Shown: positions 21,064-31,023 of the stretch, in pieces | How positions within the stretch are numbered: position 1 is the first letter of the stretch | Layout of the letters: every line of letters begins with the position of its first letter | Assembly: GCA_964019335.1 (NCBI GenBank) | Contig: OZ025686.1 | Coordinates: 1-64,000 of the forward strand | Reading direction: 5' to 3' | Length of the DNA stretch: 64,000 nt | DNA from: Diplonema japonicum | Lineage: Eukaryota; Euglenozoa; Diplonemea; Diplonemida; Diplonemidae | The notes under the pieces: generated by a model | The model's input: only the letters and a program-made list of their open reading frames with translations | What the model was told of the DNA's origin: nothing | Databases searched by the model: none | Position numbers and translations under genes: made by a program

Positions 21064-22374
21064 TCAAAGTGCTCCCTTGCTTCTTAGCTTGTTGTTCTCG
21101 TTGGCGACGATGGTGAACTCTCTGAACATCTTGCAGTTTTGCGCGTCCTGACGAGAGATGACAACGTGGTCCAGCTTGCGCAACATGGTCTGCCCCTTGA
21201 AGGAAGGACAGAGAAGGTTCAAAACTTGCATCTTATAATTACCTTTAGCTTTATTCTCAAGAGGGTTGTTCCACAGGGTAAGGGAGTAGAGCGACGTGAT
21301 CTTGGCGAGCTTCTTCACCTCGTCGAAGGAGCGTATGTTGTTAGAATGCAGGTAGAGAACCTGGATCGGGAACTCGTCCAGATCGCAGGGGAGGGACTCA
21401 ATGTTGTTGCACGAGAGGTCCAAAAAGGACAGATTCAGGGTGCTGTGGCGCACCAACATCTTCAAACACTTCGAGAGCTCGTGCACACCCGTTAGCTGGT
21501 TGTTGCTGAGCTTCACTGCGTTGCACATGAATCCATTGTACCTCGGGGCGGTACCCTTTGACGGTGATAGCAGCTCTTCTATCTTCATGTTTGGGTCGTC
21601 AAGTATGGCATTCATCTCTGTCCTATCCCACGAGTAAACCTCGTCCTTGTCTTTCGTCCTCGCCTTGATAAGGATGATGTCTTCCTCCTCTGCCTCGGTT
21701 TTTGCTTCTTCCCTCGCCTTGCGCTGCTGCGCTTGCTGGTCTTGCAATATCTGCTGCTGTTGTTTTGCCGTGGATGTCTTCATCTTGTACCTTGTCCCCG
21801 ACCTGGGCTCAGTCGAGAACAGTTGTCTTAAGCTCGACACCTCCTTGAACGAGAAATCTAACACCGGCTTCCCCAGGTTCTTCACGTTCGCATTGCAGAT
21901 GGAAGCCGTGGAGTCAATTGTTGACTGCATGAAGTGTGTCTTCCTTGGGCTTGCCATTGGTGGGAACGTTGTTGGCTGCTCCTTGAGCGTCGAACCCAAT
22001 TCCTGCAGCGCTGCCACAACATGTCTCGACGCACTGTCGGAGTACAGCCCCAACTGTTCCCGTGTAATTCTATGCACCTTCACAGTGTCTGGACACACAA
22101 GGATGCTGTCTGTAAAGTCCAGCCCCCTCACGTTCCACCTCAACACTGCCGCGGTTTCGGTCTTCCCAGCATCCTGCACCTTCACAGTTACCGTGTGACC
22201 TCCGCACCACTTGAACACTTTCAAAACTTCTCGCAGCACGCACACCCTGCCAGCAGAACTCTGAAAGCCTCGAAGACTCACATCTTTAGAAAGCATGTTG
22301 GAAAACAGATCTAAGTTCTGGTTACTCAACGCCTGTGAGTACTGCTCCGCCACTTTGTCGATGCTGAAGTCCAT
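21064..22374 (-). CDS. LRRC51: LRRC51-like leucine-rich repeat protein with an N-terminal extension
   Basis: Encodes 436 residues without introns. The C-terminal ~250 residues match the LRRC51 pattern: an LDFSFKEVSSL segment, then leucine-rich units VKLSNNQL, FLDLSCNNIESL, VLYLHSNNIRSF and SLTLWNNPLENK, and a capping tail. LRRC51 proteins are conserved in ciliated organisms. The first ~130 residues look like a small alpha/beta NTF2/SnoaL-type fold, which is not usual for the family; this is a weak call from pattern alone. The middle has a Glu/Lys/Gln-rich helix. The start at 22374 follows the upstream TPR-SET stop by 75 nt, with an acceptor-like CTGTCTGTAG in between. Confidence 0.75.
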   Translation of the reverse strand: MDFSIDKVAEQYSQALSNQNLDLFSNMLSKDVSLRGFQSSAGRVCVLREVLKVFKWCGGHTVTVKVQDAGKTETAAVLRWNVRGLDFTDSILVCPDTVKVHRITREQLGLYSDSASRHVVAALQELGSTLKEQPTTFPPMASPRKTHFMQSTIDSTASICNANVKNLGKPVLDFSFKEVSSLRQLFSTEPRSGTRYKMKTSTAKQQQQILQDQQAQQRKAREEAKTEAEEEDIILIKARTKDKDEVYSWDRTEMNAILDDPNMKIEELLSPSKGTAPRYNGFMCNAVKLSNNQLTGVHELSKCLKMLVRHSTLNLSFLDLSCNNIESLPCDLDEFPIQVLYLHSNNIRSFDEVKKLAKITSLYSLTLWNNPLENKAKGNYKMQVLNLLCPSFKGQTMLRKLDHVVISRQDAQNCKMFREFTIVANENNKLRSKGAL

Positions 22375-22449
22375 CTCCCCCCCTCCCCCTCCTATTAGCT
22401 ACAGACAGGAAGGTTCACAGAATATAAATCTACTGTCTATGCAGGCCTA

Positions 22450-23988
22450 CTAAGCCCTGGCGAGCAACATATTGGCACGCTCTAAAGAATTGATCGTTAA
22501 TGCTGTAAGCTCCGTTTCATATCTACTCCAAAAGTAAGCGATCTTATCCTTGCTGTCGTCAAAGCTCTCTCCTAGAGAGGTGGAGTGTATTCTGAATGCT
22601 TGATTGATGTGCTTCAACACCTCTTCATCGCTGTAAGAAGCGTTGTTTGACTTGTGCACAGCGAGATACATATTGGTGGACACCAAAAGGGGCCAGTTTG
22701 CTGGCATGTGCCTGATGATGTAGGAATGAAGTTTCACAAGAGAGTCCAACACCCCTTGCCTCTCTGCCCACAATTTGCACCTCAGAAGTGTCACCATAAA
22801 GGTCGCCTCGTCGTCTTCTCCCAACACACGCACTGCGTCCTCCTCCAACTGCGCTGCCAGCACTGCTGCATTGTCGCGTACATTCGGGTCGCTTTCGCTG
22901 TTCAAGTCGCTGATAGCCTCAAACCGTTTTTCGATCGCTTCACGCTCTTTGTTTTCTCCTTTTTTTGGCTTGGTCACCTTGCATCTCTCACAAGCACATT
23001 CAAATCTCAGCTTAGCATGCCTGCTTGCCGCATCCATGTGCAGCGGGCAGTATGTGATAGTCACCTCGTCGCCCGCTTTAATTGTTTTTAGCGTCCTGAT
23101 CCTTATGGTACCTGTTTCGTGACAGAAGCTCTGTACTGCATTAGGGGTACAGCTATGGTTAATGCGCGAACCTGAGAGGTACAGTGCGCTGCCCGACTTG
23201 CCTTTCTCGCCTACCCTGAAGTCTATCTCCCCCACTGCATGTCCATTGGCATCCCACACACAGAAGAACCTCTCCTCACCCAACCTGCTGCCTCCAGAAG
23301 GGTCGTGAAGTCCAGACACCCACTCTTGGGTGCTGCTGTCTAATTTCATGCACTGCTTCACGATGTCCTTACCTGCAAGTTGCCAATGGGTTTCTTTTGT
23401 GAAACAAGTGGGTTTCTCCTTTAGCACGGTCTCGCCTTGCTCCAGATTTCTGACAGCCACCATACCGACCGCATGTGTCTTCGTGTAGGCAATTTCTACC
23501 CCGTCACGTGTGGCACTCCGGAAGATGCTGCGCCGTACTTCGTTAATGAGTTTCGTGGTCCCGTTGTCAGTCTCGCTGAGGGACAGGGATTTCTTGAAGC
23601 ATGCCTGCGCACAGAGTAGCAGCTCAAATTCATTCACGCTTCGCATGGTTGTTGCTTCATCAATATGAGCAGTGAAGACAAGCACAGGCAAAACCTCGCT
23701 CTGATACTTCTTGTTCTTGACCAGCATCGACAGTGCTTGCCCTTTCCTATAGTAAGCCTTCGCACTCTTCTGCTTGCTAAGACTATCATTGCAGCTTAGA
23801 ATCGCTTTACAGCAGTTGCCTTCTTGGATTCTAACCGCTGCAATATTATTGTGAACAACGCTCTCTTCTGCCTCTGTAGCGCACCTGGCAAGAGCTTCCT
23901 CGTAGCATGTGAGAGCTTCTTTAAAGTCTTTCTTTTTGAAGGCTTGGTTTCCTTCATCCTTCCAAGCAGAAGCTCCTTTCAACGCCAT
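22450..23988 (-). CDS. TPR-SET domain protein (SMYD-like lysine methyltransferase)
   Basis: Encodes 512 residues. N-terminal tetratricopeptide helices (EGNQAFKKKDFKEALTCYEE and the following units) precede a SET domain with INHSCTPNAVQSF (SAM/active-site pseudoknot) and GDEVTITYCP, then a post-SET Cys cluster ECACERC. This is the layout of TPR-containing SET methyltransferases, which modify lysine on histones or other proteins. A MYND finger is not visible. The true start is ATG 23988; the upstream open codons use TTG. The gap to the upstream histone-fold stop is 49 nt and contains CTAAC, a pyrimidine tract and CATCACAG, a complete 3' splice signature without a donor. Confidence 0.85.
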   Translation of the reverse strand: MALKGASAWKDEGNQAFKKKDFKEALTCYEEALARCATEAEESVVHNNIAAVRIQEGNCCKAILSCNDSLSKQKSAKAYYRKGQALSMLVKNKKYQSEVLPVLVFTAHIDEATTMRSVNEFELLLCAQACFKKSLSLSETDNGTTKLINEVRRSIFRSATRDGVEIAYTKTHAVGMVAVRNLEQGETVLKEKPTCFTKETHWQLAGKDIVKQCMKLDSSTQEWVSGLHDPSGGSRLGEERFFCVWDANGHAVGEIDFRVGEKGKSGSALYLSGSRINHSCTPNAVQSFCHETGTIRIRTLKTIKAGDEVTITYCPLHMDAASRHAKLRFECACERCKVTKPKKGENKEREAIEKRFEAISDLNSESDPNVRDNAAVLAAQLEEDAVRVLGEDDEATFMVTLLRCKLWAERQGVLDSLVKLHSYIIRHMPANWPLLVSTNMYLAVHKSNNASYSDEEVLKHINQAFRIHSTSLGESFDDSKDKIAYFWSRYETELTALTINSLERANMLLARA

Positions 23989-24037
23989 CGTAGCCTGTGA
24001 TGTGGTGTGTGCGGAACAAAACAAGAATGTTAGTCAT
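23989..24037 (-). promoter_or_regulatory. Intercistronic spacer with unpaired 3' splice acceptor
   Basis: 49 nt between the stop of the histone-fold gene and the ATG of TPR-SET. On the minus strand it reads branch-like CTAAC, then a T-rich tract, then CACATCACAG six bases before ATG. No donor can belong to this acceptor within the upstream coding region, so trans-splicing is the simplest reading. Confidence 0.6.
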
Positions 24038-24558
24038 CTAGAAAAGTGTTGCCTGTCCACCCTCGTCAAACACAACGTCGAGGAAGGAGTAGGGCTCCCT
24101 CCGTGTCAGGGCAACTACGTGCGGATAATCTAACTCTTTTTTATTAGCACGCACCGCCTGTTTCATTCCTGCCTGTGGGATACAACATGTGCCATAAACC
24201 TCACCCATACCTCTGTCAGTTGTTTAATGAACAACTCCGCAGCGATGGCTACATATTTTGCATTCTTGCTCACTTTGCTGGCATTGGCGTCTCTATCAGC
24301 ACTCATTACACCCTTCACCCGGCTCGCAAAACCTACCATGTTCATGTGCAGCAACTCTTTCTTCTCTTCCTCTTCTACCTCATTCTCCTCAGAAGAGCTC
24401 TCATGGCCTTCGCTTTCGTCCTCGCCGTTGGCTGTTTTGCCGTCCTCACGCAACACCACCTCCTCCTCATGCACCTCCTCCTCACTTTCATCATCGCTGA
24501 GTGGCTGCAGCGCGCTCACATCCGGCATAGGGACGTCGACATCATCACCGCCGCTCAT
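24038..24558 (-). CDS. Histone-fold protein (DPB3/CHRAC/NF-YC type)
   Basis: Two exons, 24211-24558 and 24038-24172, about 160 residues; the 38-nt intron has a GTATG donor and CCCACAG acceptor. An acidic N-terminal half rich in Glu, Asp and Ser leads to a histone fold: ASRVKGVMSADRDA, then KVSKNAKYVAIAAELFIKQL, then the exon-2 helix with EPYSFLDVVFDE. This pattern is typical of the CBF/NF-Y/DPB3/CHRAC subfamily, which forms heterodimers in chromatin remodelling or DNA polymerase epsilon. Which partner complex applies cannot be told. The start is ATG 24558, five bases after CTACTGGACAG. Confidence 0.75.
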
Positions 24559-24618
24559 TTGACCTGTCCAGTAGGTAAAAAGTGCACCAATTACCAAAGA
24601 AAGTAAAAGAGATTACCA
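24559..24618 (-). promoter_or_regulatory. Intercistronic spacer with unpaired 3' splice acceptor
   Basis: 60 nt between the PPR stop and the histone-fold ATG. It is pyrimidine-rich on the minus strand and ends CTACTGGACAG five bases before the ATG. Confidence 0.55.
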
Positions 24619-25674
24619 CTACAGAGCACTGTAGATCATTCTCAACGACCTCGAGCAGTCTATTCCCCGCTTCTTGCTGTCCGTCACCAAGCGCTCCACC
24701 TCATCCATGTCACCTAGCTCCACGTAAATCTTGATCATCGTGTTTGTCACGTATAATGACGAAACTCCTTTCTTGACTGCTTCTTCATAAACAGCACCGC
24801 TGATACTTCTGATGTCGTCTGCACGTGACAGGTCTGCCCTTGCGATTTTATAGCATAGTGCAAGGAGAATGGAGTAGGACATCGCTGTCGGCGGGTGGTG
24901 CTGCGCTGCAGTTTGGAACACGTGGTAGCAGCCCCTGACGTCGAGAGCTTCTTTATGGGCATTCATCAGGATGTTGTATGTGACCTGAGATGGCTTGACT
25001 TCGAGCTTGTGCATCGTGCGCAGTGTGCGCCAGCAACTTCGCACGTCACCTTTGCGTGCGTCGATAGTCATGACGGCGTTCAGCACAGGTGCGTCCAAAG
25101 CATCACGGAAGTCAGATACAAGCATCAGTGCCTCGCGTGTGGTGTCCATAGCACGCGTTATGGACGTCAGCTCGTACGACGTCACAGGGTGACCCTCATC
25201 ATGCATCAGGCGCAGTACTCGCAGCGCTGCTTCTTTCTTGTTCCAAGCACAGCAAGTAAAAAGCGTGCTAGTGTACGTGTGCCTATTGGGTGTCTGTCCT
25301 GCAGCTTCTATGTCCCTAAACACAGCGACAAGGCTCTTCCACCTCACGTACCGCTTCTCTCCGCCCATCATGCGTATCAGGTTATTGTTTAGATTCAACG
25401 ACCTTGGCACCCTGCGTGCCTGCATTTCATTCAGCAGCCTGTCAACTAGTCTATACTGCTTGGTCGTCGCCAAGTATGACACCATCACACCGTAGGATAC
25501 AGTACCCACCGAAGCGTCACCCAAACTATTCCACGTGCACAACAGTCTCCGTAACACGTCCCGGCCCCTTACATACACCACACACGCCCTTGCTACCCCA
25601 TGCTCTTCGATAATCCTTGTCAACGTCTGAGCAGCAGTCACGTCATCAATTTCTGTAGCCACCTCTCCGAGCAT
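24619..25674 (-). CDS. Pentatricopeptide repeat (PPR) protein
   Basis: Encodes 351 residues without introns. Tandem ~35-residue helical hairpins are visible, for example VSYGVMVSYLATTKQYRLVD, HTYTSTLFTCCAWNKKEAAL, VTYNILMNAHKEALDVRGCY and YVTNTMIKIYVELGDMDEVE, all fitting PPR consensus. PPR proteins bind organellar RNA in a sequence-directed way and act in its processing or translation. No clear transit peptide is visible at the N-terminus, so an organellar location is family knowledge only. The ATG at 25674 is ten bases after CTGCACACAG and 41 nt from the upstream stop. Confidence 0.85.
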   Translation of the reverse strand: MLGEVATEIDDVTAAQTLTRIIEEHGVARACVVYVRGRDVLRRLLCTWNSLGDASVGTVSYGVMVSYLATTKQYRLVDRLLNEMQARRVPRSLNLNNNLIRMMGGEKRYVRWKSLVAVFRDIEAAGQTPNRHTYTSTLFTCCAWNKKEAALRVLRLMHDEGHPVTSYELTSITRAMDTTREALMLVSDFRDALDAPVLNAVMTIDARKGDVRSCWRTLRTMHKLEVKPSQVTYNILMNAHKEALDVRGCYHVFQTAAQHHPPTAMSYSILLALCYKIARADLSRADDIRSISGAVYEEAVKKGVSSLYVTNTMIKIYVELGDMDEVERLVTDSKKRGIDCSRSLRMIYSAL

Positions 25675-25715
25675 TGCATGTCACTGTGTGCAGTGGTTGT
25701 GGTTCACTTTTTGTA
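25675..25715 (-). promoter_or_regulatory. 41-nt intercistronic spacer with acceptor
   Basis: The shortest gap in the array. On the minus strand it contains ACTGCACACAG ten bases before the PPR ATG; an out-of-frame ATG lies between the acceptor and the start. Confidence 0.5.
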
Positions 25716-27194
25716 CTAAACTACTATTCCAATGGCTTCGCAGCACAACTCTTCTTGAGCTGTCTCCAACGACCAACCCTCCCCAGTAACAAGTTGTATT
25801 ACCCACAACAGGCTGCCAACTAACGAGATATATTGCATGCTACATTCACACTCTTCCGTGCATTGCTTTCCACGCCGGCAGCAAAGAGTGCACTTGTGGT
25901 GCACTACCCAAGGTACGCTTGGTGCTGTTGGTGTAACGGACAACATCTCATACTGTATCTTTTCTTTGCAAGCAGTGAATATCGCAGTGAGAAGAGATGC
26001 TTTCACTCTGTCCCCCGAGAGCGTAATGAGAACAGTGTCAGACTCTGTGATCATAGCGCCTACCTTCTCCGGTGTGAAATCCGAATATGCAACTTGTTCT
26101 TCCCTCACAGTGCCCAGCATATCATTGCGCACGTTGATGGATTCCACCACACTCTGGGACATCACTTTGCAGAGAGCAGGGCAACACCCGCCTACACATA
26201 ATATTAGCACATGCCTTGGGCGCGACACTGGCACGCTGTCTTCGTGCTTTCGTTTTTTTACAGGCGATGACCTGGAAGAAGGAAATTGCGACGGAAGCAA
26301 AGGAGGAAGAAGCCCGTTGTGTTCTGCCACGCCAGGCATCAAACCTCGCAACTCATCGATGATGCCTGAGGAACACGCTTGTTTCCTGTAAGCTATAAGC
26401 AACGAGAGTACAAGGAGCATCAGCGCCCCGTCAGTTGTGTCTACAGATGTGTAAAAACCTGTAACACAAGTGGTCAACTCGTTGTACCAATCGCTTGCCA
26501 CTGGCCACGTCGCATGTTCCTCCGAGTTGAAGTACATCCCGTAACAGGTGCTGAGGTGGATGCCCATCAGTGACTCACGCACCCTACTCTGCAACATCAC
26601 TACCAGGTCATGCACCGCACAGAACTCCTCAAACGCTGAATGGCCGCTTGTCACGACTTCGTTCTGCACGAGCTCCTTTGGCGTGCAACTGAAGGACTGC
26701 CCCTGCTTTGAGCTATGTGTCACAAGCGTCACCCACACCTTGTTTCCTTTGTTCCTCAGGGCGGAAAGCATCTCGCATTTGTCAAATAACTCGTTCCGTG
26801 ACACAAACTGCAGCGTAATGACATGCACGTTGGTGGACCCAAACGGGGAACATTCAACAGCTGGCTTTACGAAACAAGCGCTCCTGCTGTTTGCAGACCG
26901 TAGCTCCAGGAAACAGATCACTGTGGCGTTCTTAATCATACTAAATTTCGTAATCTTCGTAGCCTCGGGGAGCACACTCTGGTTCTTTTTCATGAACGCG
27001 TCCACGGCCTCGTTCACATGATCCTCCAAGGCTTCAATGTTGTCAGAATTGAGGGATTTCCATTCTTCCTTGTCCTTATGCTGCTCGCAGCCATCAAACC
27101 CGCAGCTAATTAACGTCTCGCCTGCTTCATCTTTGTTGTACTTCACCATGAAAATCGGGCTGCATGGGACGGTGTCCTCATCGCCATAATTCAT
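25716..27194 (-). CDS. Unknown protein, 492 residues, with one hydrophobic segment
   Basis: I do not recognise this protein. The chosen start is ATG 27194, six bases after the acceptor CTAACTATTCAG; upstream open codons have no ATG. It contains one hydrophobic stretch (GALMLLVLSLLIAYR), a basic nuclear-signal-like KKRKHE, a second half with a strand-rich segment RPRHVLILCVGGC, and a C-terminal Cys-rich patch (CTLCCRRGKQCTEECEC) that could bind zinc. It lies between an ARM-repeat gene and a PPR gene in the compact array, 45 and 41 nt from them. No function is assigned. Confidence 0.7.
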   Translation of the reverse strand: MNYGDEDTVPCSPIFMVKYNKDEAGETLISCGFDGCEQHKDKEEWKSLNSDNIEALEDHVNEAVDAFMKKNQSVLPEATKITKFSMIKNATVICFLELRSANSRSACFVKPAVECSPFGSTNVHVITLQFVSRNELFDKCEMLSALRNKGNKVWVTLVTHSSKQGQSFSCTPKELVQNEVVTSGHSAFEEFCAVHDLVVMLQSRVRESLMGIHLSTCYGMYFNSEEHATWPVASDWYNELTTCVTGFYTSVDTTDGALMLLVLSLLIAYRKQACSSGIIDELRGLMPGVAEHNGLLPPLLPSQFPSSRSSPVKKRKHEDSVPVSRPRHVLILCVGGCCPALCKVMSQSVVESINVRNDMLGTVREEQVAYSDFTPEKVGAMITESDTVLITLSGDRVKASLLTAIFTACKEKIQYEMLSVTPTAPSVPWVVHHKCTLCCRRGKQCTEECECSMQYISLVGSLLWVIQLVTGEGWSLETAQEELCCEAIGIVV

Positions 27195-27239
27195 ATAACC
27201 TGAATAGTTAGAGTAACAGTGACACGGTGAAACAATCAA
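27195..27239 (-). promoter_or_regulatory. 45-nt intercistronic spacer with branch point and acceptor
   Basis: On the minus strand it reads ...GTTACTCTAACTATTCAG then GTTAT and the ATG. It combines a CTAAC branch-like motif, pyrimidines and CAG, with no donor available. Confidence 0.6.
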
Positions 27240-30200
27240 CTAAGCTACATGGACAAACTCTCTAAGTTGGGCTGCTTGTGATAACAAGACAGAACTTTCG
27301 AAGGGTACTTGATGTTCAGTGTAATATCGTTGAAGCACAGAACAGTAAGGTGCGAAGCCTGAGTGGTGGAGCCTGTTGATGTAGTCCCTGTGCTCGCAAG
27401 CTGTGGTCAGGCACTGCAGCACAGCGTGTTGGATGGAGGTATCACTCACGTGCCGTGTTGCACACTGGAGGATGATGCAGAGACCATCTGCATCAATGAA
27501 GTACCTACGCAGCATGCTCGAGGCGATGATTGACCTGACAACCAGCAAGCCTTTCAAAGCTACACGTTTGCTGGCCACATGGGACTTCATGCAGTGCAGC
27601 ACAGCCTTCATCATGGGGTCGTCAACGTCACCTGACATACTGCTCCCACCCACGTCTGGGATGATGTTGCAGACAGCTGTCAGCGCAACAGCATGTACAT
27701 CGGCCGATGCCTTGCTGTTCAAAACCACTGTTAAGGCATTCAATGTGATGTTATGGTGTTTCTTGCTGTCGCGGAGCCTTTGCGGCTGATCGCAGGCCAT
27801 TTTCTCATACAGCGTGGACACCTCGTTCACAGTAAGTCCGTACATGATCTCACATCCCACGATGCTGTTGCTGATCCAGTGCAGTGCTAGTACACAGTTT
27901 TGCACAATGTCAGCTGTCGTATTTGCAAACAGGCAGCATGCAACGACAGCGACGAGTGACTTCATTAAGGTGTGCGGCAGGACCGATACCCAGGCACTCT
28001 CGGCAATGGTGCCTTCAGTCGCGTTGCACAGCACAGCAAAGTACTTCGAGATCTCCGCGACAACAGTGTTGTTGCAGGTGTGCCGCATTAAGGATGAAAT
28101 GAGAGCTTCAAGCGTCTTGTGCCCCTCAAAGGGCAGCTGGGACAGCACGATAGTGCAATTCATCGTCAGCTCCTCGTTGTCGCTGTGGTTATGCAAGTGC
28201 TGCAGAATGACGTCCCGAACCTCTGGCACTTCGTTCAGAGCGCTGGCGCTGAATCGCATCACGTTCACAGCATCGCACACCAGTTCACAATCAGACCCGG
28301 CCTCCGCTGATACGCGTGCCACAGTGCGCAGCAGGTTGTCGTCAACCAGTTCTTGTTCCATGGGACAGGCCGACATGAAGCTCAGCATAGACATTGCCAA
28401 CCGCAGCAGCTTTAGTTCCTTGTGGTTGCTGACTACCCCGGACAGCATCGCATGGGCATCAAGGTAGTACAGTACGTTCACAAGCTGATCGTCGCTGATT
28501 GTTGCGTTGCTGCAAAGTAGCCTCACGAGGGACAGCCCTGTCTGTAAAAGGCGCGCATCATCGCCCATCAGCCCCATCACAGTCCCCAGAGTGTGCTTCA
28601 TGGTATGCGGGTTGGTTATTTTTGCACAATCACAAGACACCTGAAGACGTTTCAGAACCTTCAAGACCGTGTATTTGATGTCATCCTCTATCCGCCCATC
28701 ACTCACGTTGTCAATTAACTTTACGAGCTTAGGGAACATGTCATTGCTCAGGTGTGCCTCGCCACATGACACGAGAACCGCAGCGCAACATTCCAAGACA
28801 ACCTTCTTGTGCTTGCCAACCTGTAACATTGTTCTGACTACAGATAGATGCTGTGGTTTCACCTTGTGTAAGGTGAGGTCGTGCAGGACAATGCTAGCGC
28901 AGTAGTCAGCAATAGCCTCATCTGCTGGATGGCTTTGGATGATGAGAGGCGCCAACCCAACACCTGCGTCAAGGTGGTACAGGATTTCGCACCCCAATAA
29001 ACACACCCCAATGGAACTTATATTTGCCTTAATGCAATCGATTATGACTTCTACCACAGACAGCGACCGAAGCATCTGTCCAGGTCTCGCCCTCACAGCT
29101 GTGGCCACCACGTCCAAGCCAAGCAGCACGACTGTGTCGTTCAGTGCATGGAAGCTCATAGCACGCAGCACGCTGGAGAGCCCTTCTTTGTGGAGTTCAC
29201 AATCGCACGACCCTAAACACTCCAGGAGCAGTTTGCATAAAAACTCGTCCTTGTACTTCAGAAGTAAGTACTTTAGTATCATAGCGTGCACCGAGTGGTA
29301 GACTTGCCCGCCAGCAGCGCACACTGCAACAGTTTCGAATGCGCAGGAAAGGGTTTCCGAGTCGAGGATTTCATGATATGCAAGTGCTTCGTGTATGGTA
29401 TACTGCATGGAGTCGCTGTACGTGGACAAGAAGCTGTAGTTTGCCAGTGCCACAGACATGGTGCGCAGACACGTCACCACCACTTCGACATCAGCTTTGC
29501 ACTGCGACGTTACGTCGATAGCCATAAGGAGGATCTCCTTCGCTGCCAGGTGCACCCCTTCAGACGGTTCAGCGATTCTTAAATAGTTTAGCCCAAAGAT
29601 ACTGATTGCTTTCAACACATCGTGATCTTTGAAAGTCTCTCTGCAGCCCACAATGCTAATTACCGCTTCTTTGGGCACAGCGTGTATCATCTCACTTTCA
29701 CTCAATGAATTCACTAAGCATAACGCCAGCGATCTGTCACTATGCCCGTGCTTCACAAAGACTGTGCTGAGTACACTTACATCGACACTGCCCCCCTTGC
29801 AATATGCTTCGGCTACCAGATGTAGAGTCTCGTTGGAGTGCCGCACGCTATGCGACAACACGCATCTGAGGGTTTTCCTGTATGTTTCGTGGTCCTCACC
29901 TGACAAGCTGTCCTGTTGATGCTCATAGCTGATCAGCAGGCACTCTAAGCACACAGCCACCATGGCATCAGAGTCGGAGTCCACCTCTAGCAAATCGTTG
30001 CACACGACATTCAAAGACTTAACAAGGATCCCAAGCTCCTGAGAACAAGTGAATGTGGCAGCATTGGCCCTACTGTTGAGAGCGGTCAACAAGTTCCTGA
30101 TGACCACAAGCTCCGTGTACAGCAGCTCGTCGGCAACAGCGCCAGTGATGTCTGCCAGTATTGCGAGTATGGGAGTCTTTGTGAGCACAATTAGGGTGCT

Positions 30201-30950
30201 CTGCTTGTCTTGCGTAATGTAGAACAAGGCGTTGATAACATTAGCTACCACAGCAACACACTCATCGCAGTTGTCTAACACGTGCACGAGGGACACAAGG
30301 TGCGCCTCAGGCCACGACGAAATGTGAGTGTCGCACTGTTCTACCAGAAAGGCCACTACGGACGTGCAAGCCAACGCGAGTTGCTCGTCATTGAAGAATT
30401 CTGCTACAGTCACAAGCACTGGGATGACACCCTCCAAACACACCTCGTAAGGATGTGTGTTGCTGATATGCTTCAAGAGCTGAACGCAATAAGACGCAAG
30501 CTGCTTGTCAGTGCTATAAGCACGAAACGCAGATGCCACGACACGAATCATCTTAAAGTGCAATGGGATGGTTGTCTCACTGCAGACCAGTGTACCACAC
30601 CCCATGCACAGCCTCATTACCTCCTCATCGTACAGGTACCGTTCCATCACTTCTAACAAGGTCAGCGTCACCATGTTACTCGCATTCATAGCTTGTCCTT
30701 TCGCGCTCATGTCTGAATCCAGCAGCTTTGCCAAGCACAAACACCCTGCCTTTATTATCCTCATATCGCTCATGTTGTGCTTCATGCTGCAGCACACCCA
30801 CTCTGCTCCCACTTCTCCGCAGTCCTCATTTAGAGCCTTGTTCAAAATGTGTAGAACTACACTTCTTTTGTCTGTAGGCATCACACTGTTCATGCATCTT
30901 GACGCAGTGAAAGGAGTCATGCCTGTAGGGTGCGTTAGAGTGGATGTCAT
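27240..30950 (-). CDS. ARM/HEAT-like alpha-solenoid protein, 1236 residues
   Basis: An intronless frame whose whole length repeats pairs or triplets of amphipathic helices with a ~40-residue rhythm (for example VVTCLRTMSVALANY, VLKVLKRLQVSCD, AVLQCLTTACEHRDYI), typical of armadillo/HEAT solenoids used as protein-interaction scaffolds. There is no catalytic motif, signal peptide or membrane segment. The ATG at 30950 follows CCTTAGCCTAG by eleven bases; a later ATG at 30920 is possible. It sits 73 nt downstream of the carbonic anhydrase stop. The residue content is unusually Cys- and His-rich for a solenoid. The partner is unknown. Confidence 0.75.
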   Translation of the reverse strand: MTSTLTHPTGMTPFTASRCMNSVMPTDKRSVVLHILNKALNEDCGEVGAEWVCCSMKHNMSDMRIIKAGCLCLAKLLDSDMSAKGQAMNASNMVTLTLLEVMERYLYDEEVMRLCMGCGTLVCSETTIPLHFKMIRVVASAFRAYSTDKQLASYCVQLLKHISNTHPYEVCLEGVIPVLVTVAEFFNDEQLALACTSVVAFLVEQCDTHISSWPEAHLVSLVHVLDNCDECVAVVANVINALFYITQDKQSTLIVLTKTPILAILADITGAVADELLYTELVVIRNLLTALNSRANAATFTCSQELGILVKSLNVVCNDLLEVDSDSDAMVAVCLECLLISYEHQQDSLSGEDHETYRKTLRCVLSHSVRHSNETLHLVAEAYCKGGSVDVSVLSTVFVKHGHSDRSLALCLVNSLSESEMIHAVPKEAVISIVGCRETFKDHDVLKAISIFGLNYLRIAEPSEGVHLAAKEILLMAIDVTSQCKADVEVVVTCLRTMSVALANYSFLSTYSDSMQYTIHEALAYHEILDSETLSCAFETVAVCAAGGQVYHSVHAMILKYLLLKYKDEFLCKLLLECLGSCDCELHKEGLSSVLRAMSFHALNDTVVLLGLDVVATAVRARPGQMLRSLSVVEVIIDCIKANISSIGVCLLGCEILYHLDAGVGLAPLIIQSHPADEAIADYCASIVLHDLTLHKVKPQHLSVVRTMLQVGKHKKVVLECCAAVLVSCGEAHLSNDMFPKLVKLIDNVSDGRIEDDIKYTVLKVLKRLQVSCDCAKITNPHTMKHTLGTVMGLMGDDARLLQTGLSLVRLLCSNATISDDQLVNVLYYLDAHAMLSGVVSNHKELKLLRLAMSMLSFMSACPMEQELVDDNLLRTVARVSAEAGSDCELVCDAVNVMRFSASALNEVPEVRDVILQHLHNHSDNEELTMNCTIVLSQLPFEGHKTLEALISSLMRHTCNNTVVAEISKYFAVLCNATEGTIAESAWVSVLPHTLMKSLVAVVACCLFANTTADIVQNCVLALHWISNSIVGCEIMYGLTVNEVSTLYEKMACDQPQRLRDSKKHHNITLNALTVVLNSKASADVHAVALTAVCNIIPDVGGSSMSGDVDDPMMKAVLHCMKSHVASKRVALKGLLVVRSIIASSMLRRYFIDADGLCIILQCATRHVSDTSIQHAVLQCLTTACEHRDYINRLHHSGFAPYCSVLQRYYTEHQVPFESSVLLSQAAQLREFVHVA

Positions 30951-31023
30951 GAGATAAAATACTAGGCTAAGGCGGCTTGCCAACAAATAATCACATTGTC
31001 CCATGTAAATGGGAGGAAAACAA

